Assembly (NCBI GenBank): GCA_036274055.1
Contig: DASUGM010000209.1
Coordinates: 1-42,120 of the forward strand
Source: DASUGM01 sp036274055
GTDB taxonomy: Bacteria; Acidobacteriota; Vicinamibacteria; Vicinamibacterales; SCN-69-37
Length of the DNA: 42,120 nt
Reading direction: 5' to 3'
This document shows, in pieces, positions 1-7,800 of the stretch. Made by a program: the position numbers and the translations under genes. Within the stretch, counting starts at the first letter, position 1; every line of letters begins with the position of its first letter. A model generated the notes under the pieces. That model searched no databases. It saw nothing but the letters and a program-made list of their open reading frames with translations, and was not told the DNA's origin.

Positions 1-372
1 GAGCTCACGGCGCGCACCAACGACGAAGGCTGGGAGACGGTGTTCGTCGCCTGGCTCAAGGGCAGCCGCCTGACGCGCGCCGATGCCGTGTTCGTCTTCT
101 CGGTCGGCGGCGGGAGTCTCGAGAAGAACATCAGCCCCAACCTCGTCCGCGCGCTGGACTACGCGAAAGCGGTCGGAGCGACCATCGCCGGCGTCGTCGG
201 GCGCGACGGCGGCTACACCGCGTCGGTCGCTGACGCCTGCGTCATCGTGCCGACCGTCAATGCCGAGACGGTGACGCCGCACACCGAGGCGTTTCAGGCG
301 GTGATCTGGCACCTGCTGGTGTCGCATCCGCTGCTCAAGGCGCACGCGACCAAGTGGGAATCGACGAAGTGA
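1..372 (+). CDS. SIS-domain sugar isomerase (GmhA-like), 3' part only
   Basis: The reading frame is already open at base 1, so the N-terminus lies outside the window; 123 residues are visible. The visible part has the SIS phosphosugar-binding fold pattern: a strand then FSVGGGS, a following helix, and a second strand with AGVVGRDGG. It ends with an HTEAFQAVIWHLL helix typical of the C-terminus of GmhA/DiaA-type proteins. In this family these proteins isomerise sedoheptulose-7-phosphate for ADP- or GDP-heptose synthesis. That would suit a surface-glycan locus, but the exact substrate cannot be read from the fragment. The next gene overlaps the stop codon, so the two are probably co-transcribed. 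Confidence 0.85.
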   Translation, partial: ELTARTNDEGWETVFVAWLKGSRLTRADAVFVFSVGGGSLEKNISPNLVRALDYAKAVGATIAGVVGRDGGYTASVADACVIVPTVNAETVTPHTEAFQAVIWHLLVSHPLLKAHATKWESTK

Positions 373-1094
373 CGGCAGCGGGACCGGATGCGACCGACAT
401 CACCGTCATCGTCCCGGCGTTCAATGAAGTACACCGAATCGCGGCGACGATCGAGGAGATTCGCCGCTACTTCTCCGCGCGTGGGCGGTCGTGTCAGATC
501 ATCGTCTCGGCCGACGGCAACGACGGCACGCGCGAGCGCGCTCACGAGATTGCCGCGGCCGACCCAGGGCTGATGGTGATCGGCCGCGCCGAGCGGGGCG
601 GCAAAGGCCGCGGAATCCGGCAGGCGGTGCCGCTCGCCACCGGACGGATTGTGGGGTTCGTCGACGCCGACCAGAAAACGCCGATCGCGGAATTCGACAA
701 GTTCGAACCGCTGTTCGAATCGGGCCATGAAGTCGTGATCGGTTCGCGAGGTTTACGCACGTCACAGATCGACAACCCGCAGCCGTGGTACCGCCGCCTC
801 GGCTCCCGCGGATTCTCCCTGGTCATGCACGCCCTCGTGGGCTTGCGCGAGGTGCCAGACACGCAATGCGGCTTCAAGTTCTTCACGGCGAACGCCGCCC
901 GCGAGCTCTTCGCCGCGCAGCGCATCGACGGCTACATGTTCGACGTCGAGATTCTCTACCTGGCGAAGCGCCGCGGCTGGCGAATCGCGCAGGTGCCGGT
1001 TCGTTGGCGTGACGACGGCGATTCGCGGTTGAGCCTGATCGGCGGCAATGTCGAAAATGCCATCGATCTATTGAAGATCCGGTTCCGTGGCTGA
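369..1094 (+). CDS. Family 2 glycosyltransferase, dolichyl-phosphate-sugar synthase type
   Basis: This is a GT2 enzyme of about 241 residues. It opens with a nucleotide-binding strand TVIVPAFNE, continues with SADGNDGT and KGRGIRQA, and carries the metal-binding FVDADQKTP (DxD-type) near residue 95. Later it has DTQCGFKFF and the acceptor-side segment MFDVEILYLAKRRG. This order is characteristic of ALG5/DPM1-like enzymes that move a sugar from a nucleotide donor to a polyprenyl phosphate. The GTG at 369 gives a GTGA overlap with the upstream stop; a GTG at 354 is also in frame. There is no C-terminal membrane segment, so it is soluble or peripheral. It probably makes a polyprenyl-phosphate-sugar donor for GT-C enzymes such as those downstream (inference). 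Confidence 0.85.
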   Translation: MTAAGPDATDITVIVPAFNEVHRIAATIEEIRRYFSARGRSCQIIVSADGNDGTRERAHEIAAADPGLMVIGRAERGGKGRGIRQAVPLATGRIVGFVDADQKTPIAEFDKFEPLFESGHEVVIGSRGLRTSQIDNPQPWYRRLGSRGFSLVMHALVGLREVPDTQCGFKFFTANAARELFAAQRIDGYMFDVEILYLAKRRGWRIAQVPVRWRDDGDSRLSLIGGNVENAIDLLKIRFRG

Positions 1095-1261
1095 TGTCGT
1101 CTGAGTTCGCCTGCCCTCGTTTGTCGGCCGCCAGGACTGTAAGTTCTGCCGGTGGCCGGCCTGATTCCTGACGCTTGATCCCCAGTTCTTGCCGGAGACT
1201 GGTGGGCACTGAGTTTGCACTGACAGCCAGGGCCGCGAGCACGCAGCGGCAGCCCCGTTAC
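1095..1261. other. Intergenic leader of the Kelch gene
   Basis: There is no convincing gene here. An imperfect GC-rich inverted repeat (GGCCGCCAG against CTGCCGGTGGCC, about 1120-1160) lies after the GT2 stop and has no T-run. It is followed by the sigma-54-like promoter listed separately. Confidence 0.5.
1204..1219 (+). promoter_or_regulatory. Sigma-54-type (-24/-12) promoter of the Kelch gene
   Basis: GGCAC at 1205-1209 and TTGCA at 1215-1219 place the invariant GG and GC exactly 10 bases apart, as in the RpoN consensus TGGCACG-N4-TTGC. The T before GG is replaced by G, and the G after CAC by T. Transcription would start near 1230, leaving about 30 bases to the ATG at 1262. No enhancer-binding regulator is encoded in the window. 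The motif was found by eye and not scored. Confidence 0.5.
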
Positions 1262-4200
1262 ATGCCACGCCGCCTTGCCGCCGGAATTGCCCCTCTGCTC
1301 GCCGCGCTGGCGCTGGCGGCGCTCGTGCCGACGGCTGCCGCCGCACAGAGTGCGGTGATCGACTGGTCGCGGCAGCCCCAGTCGGGACCGACACCGCGAA
1401 TTGAGGACACCTGGGTCTACGACAGCGTGTCGGCGCGCTTCGTACTGTTCGGCGGCTACGATCTCAACTGGAATCGCCTCAACGACATCTGGGAGTACAA
1501 CCCGGCGTCGAAAGCGTGGACGGACGTCACGCCGGCGGCCGGCGCGGTGCCCCAGCGTCGGTCCGGCCACGCGATGGCGTTCGATCCCGTGCGCCGCATC
1601 GTCATCGTATTTGGCGGGCTGCTCGACGATCAGTCGTACCTGAACGACACGTGGGAGTGGAACACGGTCGCGAAGACGTGGACCAACGTCACGCCAGGGA
1701 CGTCGCCGGCGCCGCGCCAGGGCGCGAGGCTGGTCTACGACAGCGTCAACGGCCGTCTGGTCCTGGTCGGCGGCGTCGATGCCAACAACTTCTCGCCAGA
1801 AACCTGGATCTGGAACCTCAGCGCGCGCACCTGGACCAAGCTCACCACGACGGCGAGTTCCCCGACCGGGCGCCCGTTCGTCGGCAGAACGTTCGCGGGC
1901 GCGACGTTCAATCCCACCGCCGGGCATGGCGTCACGATCTTCGGCGGCATCGGCTTTCAGCAGGGCAGCAACACGGTCGTCGATTTCAACGACACCTGGG
2001 AACTGCGCGGAACCGTCTGGACCGACGTGACGCCGGGCGGCGGCAATCCGCCCGGACGCGGCTGGACGCAGCTGGTGTGGGATCCGTTGTTCAACCGCAT
2101 CGTGATGACCGCTGGTTACCAGGTCGGGCCGCCGGCGCATTCCTACGGCGACACGTGGTCGTTCGTCAACGGCGGCTGGTCGGAAATCGTGCCGGTCGCG
2201 AACGGTCCCGGCATTCGCGACAGCTACGGCATGGCGTACGACACCGCGCGCAACAAGATCGTGCTCTTCGGCGGATATCTCGCCGACGTTCTCGAGCTCG
2301 ACGGCGCGACGTGGTCGCAGGCGGTGCGAACGGATTGGCCGCCGTCGCAGGACCGTCACGTGATGGCGTACGACAACGACCGTGACGTCATGTTTCTCTA
2401 CGGCGGCGGCAGCTCCGAGGCGTGGGAGTACACGTTCGCGACGCAGACGTGGGGCTGGTACTACGTCCTTGGCCCCGGCGCACGCGTCGGCGCGGCGATG
2501 GTCTACGAGCGCGCGCGCCAGAAGATGCTGCTGTTCGGCGGCCGGACGCGCGTCTTCGGAGCGCTCGGCAGCAAGAACGCGGACACATGGCAGTGGGACA
2601 CCACGGCGCGGACGTGGACGAACATTTCGCCGGGGATCTCACCGTCGGCGCGCGACGACCATGCGATGGCCTACGACCCGGCGCGCAACCGGGTAATTCT
2701 GTTCGGCGGCCGCAACGGCGCCGGCAACGCACTTGGCGACACCTGGCTGTGGAACGGCTCGAGTTGGACCGACGTCACGGCGACCGCCAACGGACCGTCA
2801 GCACGTTTCGGGTCGGTGATGGCCTACGACGCGGTCCGGCAGACCGTCGTGCTTTTTGGCGGCGACACCGGCGCGCAGAAGCGAAATGAGACCTTCGAGT
2901 GGGATGGCCAGCTCGAGCGCTGGGTGCAGAAGTTTCCCGGCGGCTCGCTGCCGCCGGCGCGCGCGTTCGCGGCGCTGTCGTCATTCGACACGACGGCGCC
3001 GGGCGTCCTGCTGTTCGGCGGCTCCGGCGCGTCGCTGCTGAACGACAGCTGGGTGTGGAACGGTGCGGCCTGGACACAGCTGGCCTCGTCCGGCGCGACG
3101 CCGACGGCGCGGCAGTACCCGGTGATGGTCTACAACAGCGCCGCAAGACGCGTATTGCTCTACGGCGGACGCGACAGCCGTGGACCGTCCTACGAACTCT
3201 GGGGCGCCGTGGCCGCGGCTTCGGCGATCTCGCCGGTGCCGATCTCGGTGACGCCGTCGCAAGGCGGCGGCGCGCAGACGACGCTGGTGGCCCGCTATCG
3301 ACACGCCGGTGGCGCTGGCCAGATCGCGCACGCCCGCGTGATCGTCAACAGCAACCTCGCTGGCGCCAACGCCCTCTACCTGGACTACACCGCTGCCAGC
3401 AACACGCTGGCGTTGCGCAACGTCGCCGACACCGCCTGGACGGCTGGCGTGGTCGGCAGCGCCGGTGTGCTCTCGAACGGCCTCGTTTCGATCGACCTGG
3501 CGGGCGTTTCGGTATCGACGTCGGCGACCGATCTGGTGTTGCAGGTGCCGGTCATCTTCCAACCGGCGTTCAACGGACCGAAGAACATCTACCTGCAGGC
3601 GCTGGATTCGGGCGGTGCGGCGCCGGCCGGCTGGTTGCACGCCGGCACGTTCTTCGTCAACGCCGGCAACTCCGCGCCGCAAGCGATTTCGGTCTCGCCC
3701 AACTCCGGCAGCGGGACGACGCGCACCTTCACGTTCGTCTACCGCGACGCCAACGGCGCGAGCGACCTGCAACATGCCTTCGTCCTGATCAAACACGATC
3801 TTTCCGGGGGCGGCGGCGGCGTGTACGTTTATTACCAGCCGAGCTCGAACCTGATTTTTCTCCGCAATGACGCCGATACGGCCTGGCTCGGCGGCGTGGC
3901 ACCGGGCGCCAACGTCGTCCTGGCGAACTCGCAGGTGTCGATCAACATCGCGCAGGCAAGCGCCGTGAAATCGGCGACGGACGTTGCGCTCTCGCTGCCG
4001 ATGACGTTCACGGCCAACTTTGCGGGCGCGAAGAACGTCTGGCTCTTCGCTTACGACGCGTCGAACGCCACGCCCGGACAGTGGGTGCAGGTCGGTACAT
4101 GGACGGCGGGTCAGCGTCTGCGAGACATCACCGTGTTCCGGCCCGGCAATGGCACCTGGTACTCGATCGACGGCGCGTCGAACTGGACGATTGGCACCGA

Positions 4201-4969
4201 GTATCAGTGGGGTACCAACGGCGACATTCCTGTCCGCGCCGATTTCGACGGCGACGACAGGCCCGACCTCGTCATCTATCGACCGTCGTCTCTGTACTGG
4301 TACATCCGGTTCTCGAGCCAGAACTTCAACGTCGCGACGTGGGCCGCATATGCGTGGGGGCAGCCCGGCGATATCCCGGTCGCCGGAGACTTCGACGGCG
4401 ACCGCAAGGCCGACCTCGTCACGTATCGGCCGTCCAGCGGCACCTGGAACATCCGGTTTTCTTCGAGCAACTTCTCGACTTCGGCGTCGTACCAGTGGGG
4501 CTGGTCGGACGACACACCGCTGAGCGGTGACTTCGACGGCGATGGCCGGAACGATCTCGCGGTCTACCGGCCGAGTACCGGCATCTGGTACGTCAGCTAT
4601 TCGGCCGGCAACTACACGAACTGGACGTCGTATGCGTGGGGCGTCGGCGGCGACGTCCCGGTGGCCGGCGATTACGACGGCGACGGTCTCACCGACATCG
4701 TCGTCTATCGGCCCAATGAGGGGCGCTGGTTTCTGCGCTTCTCGGCCGGACAGTACAACCCCGCCAACTGGGCGTTCTACGACTGGGGTGTTCCCGGCGA
4801 CCTCCCCGTCGCCGGTGATTTCGACGACGACGGTAAGGCCGATCTCGTCGTTTATCGTCCCGGCACCGCGACGTGGTACCTGCGTTTCGCCGCTAACCAG
4901 TTCAGTACTGCCGGTTGGCGATCATTCGTGTGGGGCGCCTTCGGCGACATCCCGCTATCGGCAAAGTGA
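1262..4969 (+). CDS. Giant secreted protein: 12 Kelch motifs, two Ig-like domains, six FG-GAP-like repeats
   Basis: The protein has 1235 residues. The ATG at 1262 is chosen because it begins an ideal Sec signal peptide (MPRRLA, a hydrophobic Ala/Leu core, TAAAAQ); frames further upstream add only unlikely sequence. Residues about 45-655 hold twelve Kelch motifs (VLFGGY, then NDTWEWN, then TWTNVTP), enough for two six-bladed propellers. Residues about 660-800 and 805-945 are two copies of an Ig-like domain (SVSPNSGSG, FVYRDANG, LFLRNDADTAWLGG, AGAKNVWLFAYD pattern). From about 954 to the end are six repeats of about 47 residues, built on DFDGDGxxDL, VYRPSxGxWY and QWGxxGDxPV. It is presumably exported and surface-located, with a binding or adhesive role. 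No enzymatic centre is visible, and the galactose-oxidase copper ligands were not identified. The same C-terminal module occurs in three other proteins here. Confidence 0.9.
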   Translation: MPRRLAAGIAPLLAALALAALVPTAAAAQSAVIDWSRQPQSGPTPRIEDTWVYDSVSARFVLFGGYDLNWNRLNDIWEYNPASKAWTDVTPAAGAVPQRRSGHAMAFDPVRRIVIVFGGLLDDQSYLNDTWEWNTVAKTWTNVTPGTSPAPRQGARLVYDSVNGRLVLVGGVDANNFSPETWIWNLSARTWTKLTTTASSPTGRPFVGRTFAGATFNPTAGHGVTIFGGIGFQQGSNTVVDFNDTWELRGTVWTDVTPGGGNPPGRGWTQLVWDPLFNRIVMTAGYQVGPPAHSYGDTWSFVNGGWSEIVPVANGPGIRDSYGMAYDTARNKIVLFGGYLADVLELDGATWSQAVRTDWPPSQDRHVMAYDNDRDVMFLYGGGSSEAWEYTFATQTWGWYYVLGPGARVGAAMVYERARQKMLLFGGRTRVFGALGSKNADTWQWDTTARTWTNISPGISPSARDDHAMAYDPARNRVILFGGRNGAGNALGDTWLWNGSSWTDVTATANGPSARFGSVMAYDAVRQTVVLFGGDTGAQKRNETFEWDGQLERWVQKFPGGSLPPARAFAALSSFDTTAPGVLLFGGSGASLLNDSWVWNGAAWTQLASSGATPTARQYPVMVYNSAARRVLLYGGRDSRGPSYELWGAVAAASAISPVPISVTPSQGGGAQTTLVARYRHAGGAGQIAHARVIVNSNLAGANALYLDYTAASNTLALRNVADTAWTAGVVGSAGVLSNGLVSIDLAGVSVSTSATDLVLQVPVIFQPAFNGPKNIYLQALDSGGAAPAGWLHAGTFFVNAGNSAPQAISVSPNSGSGTTRTFTFVYRDANGASDLQHAFVLIKHDLSGGGGGVYVYYQPSSNLIFLRNDADTAWLGGVAPGANVVLANSQVSINIAQASAVKSATDVALSLPMTFTANFAGAKNVWLFAYDASNATPGQWVQVGTWTAGQRLRDITVFRPGNGTWYSIDGASNWTIGTEYQWGTNGDIPVRADFDGDDRPDLVIYRPSSLYWYIRFSSQNFNVATWAAYAWGQPGDIPVAGDFDGDRKADLVTYRPSSGTWNIRFSSSNFSTSASYQWGWSDDTPLSGDFDGDGRNDLAVYRPSTGIWYVSYSAGNYTNWTSYAWGVGGDVPVAGDYDGDGLTDIVVYRPNEGRWFLRFSAGQYNPANWAFYDWGVPGDLPVAGDFDDDGKADLVVYRPGTATWYLRFAANQFSTAGWRSFVWGAFGDIPLSAK
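4121..4966 (+). repeat. Six-repeat FG-GAP-like module, copy 1
   Basis: Six consecutive protein repeats begin DITVFRPGNG, DFDGDDRPDL, DFDGDRKADL, DFDGDGRNDL, DYDGDGLTDI and DFDDDGKADL. Each ends in a WG-x-x-(G/D)D-x-P type segment. The first repeat lacks the aspartate-rich loop and the last ends three residues after its GDIP. This suggests a circularly closed six-bladed propeller with Ca-binding DxDxDG loops (structural inference). Confidence 0.85.
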
Positions 4970-4976
4970 GCCCTAA

Positions 4977-7790
4977 TTGACTGCCAGACATCGACTCTTC
5001 CTCTGCGTGGTGTGCCTGGTCGTGGCGACCGGACTGGCTGACGCACGCCGGCGGTCCTCAGCCGCCGAGGACGTCGAGGGCGAACTCGAAGTTCGCGTCG
5101 AGGATTCGGCTGCCGGCGCGCGAGTGGACCACTTCCTCCACACCCGCGGGCGGACCTTCCGTATCAAATATCCGGGCGAGGCGCCTGGCTATTCGTCCGG
5201 CCACCGTATCCGCGCCCGCGGCAAGATCGTCGGCGAAACGCTCGAGCTGTCGTCGGATCCGGATGCCGTGACGGTGCTGGAACTGTCGACGTCCGGGACC
5301 TTCGGCGAGCAGCGGACGCTCGTCATCCTCGTCAATTTCCAGGACAACGCCGCGGTGCCGTACTCGCCGGCGACCGCGGCCGCGGTGACGTTCCAGGCGA
5401 CCAGCGATTTCTATCGCGAAAATTCCTACGGCCAGACGTGGCTGACCGGCGACGTCACCGGCTGGTACACGATCGCAATGTCATCGTCGACGTGCAATTC
5501 GGATCAGATCGCCACGCTCGCCAATCAGGCGGCGTCCGCCAACGGCGTCAACGTCAGTCAATATCGGCGCATTGTCTACGGATTCCCGAACAACGCGTGC
5601 AGCTGGTGGGGTCTCGGCAGCATCGGCGGCAATCCCTCGCGCGCGTGGATCAACGGCGCCTATCAGCTCAAGGTCGTGGCCCACGAACTCGGTCACAACT
5701 TCGGCGATTACCACTCGCAGTCGACGCCATGCAGCGCGAGCGGATGTTCGAACGTCGAATACGGCGACGACCGCGACGTGATGGGCAATCCGAACAGCGG
5801 CCACCTCACGGCGTATCAGAAGGAACGTCTCGGCTGGCTCAACTACGGCACGTCGCCGGGTATCCAGTCGGTGACGACGAGCGGCTCGTATTTCGTCGAT
5901 CCGCTGTACACGCCCGGTGGCAGCAAGGCGCTCAAGATCTTCAAGGGCACCGAGACCAGCGGCGCCAGGACCTACTACTACCTCGAGGCACGCGTTCAGG
6001 CTGGCTTCGACAACCAGATGCCTGGCGGCGTCATCGTGCACACCGGCACGGAAAATGTCGCCAACAGCAGTTTCCAGATCGACCTGGCGCCGACGACGAC
6101 GGCGTTTGACTCGGTGCTGGATCCTGGCCAGACGTTTACCGACGCCACGGGCATCTCGTTCCGGACGACCAGCGCCGGCGCCGGCGGCGCGACCATTCAG
6201 GTGACGCTGCCGGGCTCCTGCGTCAAGCGCGCGCCGACGCTGTCGGCGACGCCCTCGGGAAGCGTGACGATCGTCAGCGGCGCCACGGTGGCGTTCGCCG
6301 TCGCGCTGACGAACCAGGACGACAGCGGCTGCGGTTCATCGACCTTCACGGCGCAGGGCGGCGTGCCCGGCGGCTGGTCGGCGTCGGCGTCGCCGGCGAG
6401 CGTGACCGTCGCGCCTGGCGCGAGCGCCAGCTTCACGATGAATGTGGCCTCGCCGGTGTCGGCCAACGGCGCGTATGCCGCGACGATCGCCGTGACGCGA
6501 GCCGCCGATGCCGGGGCTTCGATCTCCCGGACGATCGTCGCCAGTCCGATCGGCTGCACGCGCACCGTGCCCACCATCGCCATCGAACCGGTGACGACGC
6601 AACTGGCGCAGCCCGGTGTGCCGGTCAGCTACACGATCGGCGTGACCAACGGCGACTCGGCGCAGTGCGGCGCCTCGACCGTATTCCTCGATCTGACGCT
6701 GCCCGTCGGCGCCACCGGCGGGCCGTCGCCGGCGTCGCTGGCGCTGGCCCCCGGCGCGACCGGATGGACGACGCTGTTGGTCGACGTCGCTTCCATGGCG
6801 CCGGGGCCCGGGCTCGCCACCGTCGGAACCCGGCGCAATGAACTACCCAACGCGGTGAGCGCGGTCTCGGCACGAGTGCTCGCGACGACGCGGGCGCCGC
6901 TCGCCGGTCGGTTCGATTTCGACGGCGATGGCCGGACGGATATCGGCGCCTTCCAGACGAGCACCGGTCTCTGGCACGCGCTGATGAGCGGAAATGCGTT
7001 CAGCGGACAGACGCCGTTTGCGGCTCAGTGGGGATGGCCAACCGATGTGCCGGTTCCTGGAGACTTCGACGGCGACGGCCGGATCGACCTGACCGTCTAT
7101 CGTCCCAGCGAGGGCACGTGGTACACGCGGTATTCGTCGAGCAACTACACCTACGCGAACTGGACGCAGTTTCAGTGGGGGACGTCGGGCGACGTACCGG
7201 TCGCTGCGGATTTCGATGGTGACCGGCGCAACGATCTCGTGGTCTTCCGGCCCTCGACTGGTGGCTGGTTTGTCCGGCTGTCGTCACAGAATTTTGGCGA
7301 CACCGGCTGGCAATACTACGCTTGGGGCCTCCCTGGAGACGTCCCGCTCGGCGGCGATTTCGACGGCGACGGCCGCAGCGATTTGACGATCTACCGGCCG
7401 ACGACCGGCGAGTGGTACATCCTGTTCTCGGCGGCTGGCTACTCGACGATGGCGGTCTTTCAATGGGGGTGGTTCGGCGACGTGCCCCTGACGCGCGACT
7501 TCGACGGCGACGGCCGCACCGATCTCGCGGTATATCGCCCAGCAACCGGTGAATGGTTCCTTCGTTTTTCGTCGGCGAATTTCAGCAACGCCGGCTGGAC
7601 CTCGTATCAATGGGGCATCCCGGGAGACGTCCCGGCCCCGATCGACTTCGACGGCGACGGCCGGGCCGACCTCGCGGTGTGGCGTCCGTCGACACGGGAA
7701 TGGTTCGGTCTGCCGTCACGGGGCGGCTACGCCGTCGCAAACTGGGTGAAGTTCACCTTCAGCCAGGGCGACCTGCTGCCATTACGCTGA
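4977..7790 (+). CDS. Secreted metzincin metalloprotease (gametolysin/M11-like) with C-terminal six-repeat module
   Basis: The protein has 937 residues. A TTG start seven bases after the Kelch gene gives a signal peptide (MTARHRLFLCVVCLVVATGLADA). The catalytic domain has the extended zinc motif HELGHNFGDYH (H236, E237, H240, H246) and a Met-turn DVMG (M269), followed by HLTAYQKERLGWLN, as in M11 gametolysin-type proteases. This order of active-site elements indicates an active endopeptidase. Residues about 415-640 hold two NEW3/CARDB-like beta-sandwich domains, each with Cys-Gly pairs (SGCGSS, AQCGAS) and a VAPGAS or LAPGAT motif. Residues 641-937 are six FG-GAP-like repeats. Propeptide sequence may lie between residues 25 and 110. 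It is likely co-transcribed with the Kelch gene and acts outside the cell; the substrate is unknown. Confidence 0.9.
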   Translation: MTARHRLFLCVVCLVVATGLADARRRSSAAEDVEGELEVRVEDSAAGARVDHFLHTRGRTFRIKYPGEAPGYSSGHRIRARGKIVGETLELSSDPDAVTVLELSTSGTFGEQRTLVILVNFQDNAAVPYSPATAAAVTFQATSDFYRENSYGQTWLTGDVTGWYTIAMSSSTCNSDQIATLANQAASANGVNVSQYRRIVYGFPNNACSWWGLGSIGGNPSRAWINGAYQLKVVAHELGHNFGDYHSQSTPCSASGCSNVEYGDDRDVMGNPNSGHLTAYQKERLGWLNYGTSPGIQSVTTSGSYFVDPLYTPGGSKALKIFKGTETSGARTYYYLEARVQAGFDNQMPGGVIVHTGTENVANSSFQIDLAPTTTAFDSVLDPGQTFTDATGISFRTTSAGAGGATIQVTLPGSCVKRAPTLSATPSGSVTIVSGATVAFAVALTNQDDSGCGSSTFTAQGGVPGGWSASASPASVTVAPGASASFTMNVASPVSANGAYAATIAVTRAADAGASISRTIVASPIGCTRTVPTIAIEPVTTQLAQPGVPVSYTIGVTNGDSAQCGASTVFLDLTLPVGATGGPSPASLALAPGATGWTTLLVDVASMAPGPGLATVGTRRNELPNAVSAVSARVLATTRAPLAGRFDFDGDGRTDIGAFQTSTGLWHALMSGNAFSGQTPFAAQWGWPTDVPVPGDFDGDGRIDLTVYRPSEGTWYTRYSSSNYTYANWTQFQWGTSGDVPVAADFDGDRRNDLVVFRPSTGGWFVRLSSQNFGDTGWQYYAWGLPGDVPLGGDFDGDGRSDLTIYRPTTGEWYILFSAAGYSTMAVFQWGWFGDVPLTRDFDGDGRTDLAVYRPATGEWFLRFSSANFSNAGWTSYQWGIPGDVPAPIDFDGDGRADLAVWRPSTREWFGLPSRGGYAVANWVKFTFSQGDLLPLR
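6897..7787 (+). repeat. Six-repeat FG-GAP-like module, copy 2
   Basis: Six repeats all start with DFDGDG or DFDGDR (RTDI, RIDL, RNDL, RSDL, RTDL, RADL). They alternate with AYRP/VYRP-type strands and WG-x-x-GD-x-P ends. The last repeat is degenerate (TFSQGDLLPLR) and finishes the protein. This copy keeps the aspartate loop in its first repeat, unlike the other three. Confidence 0.85.
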
Positions 7791-7800
7791 CCCGCGCCGA

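Noticed and set aside
956..2359. 467-codon minus-strand frame under the Kelch gene
   Set aside because: The composition is a reverse shadow of the Kelch repeats; no domain, start signal or operon context.
1262..3230. Galactose oxidase enzyme
   Set aside because: Kelch motifs alone give the resemblance; the Tyr-Cys cofactor and copper ligands of galactose oxidase were not seen.
4121..4966. The roughly 147-base periodicity as a CRISPR or minisatellite
   Set aside because: The period is a protein repeat in a continuous reading frame with synonymous drift, not a DNA-level array.
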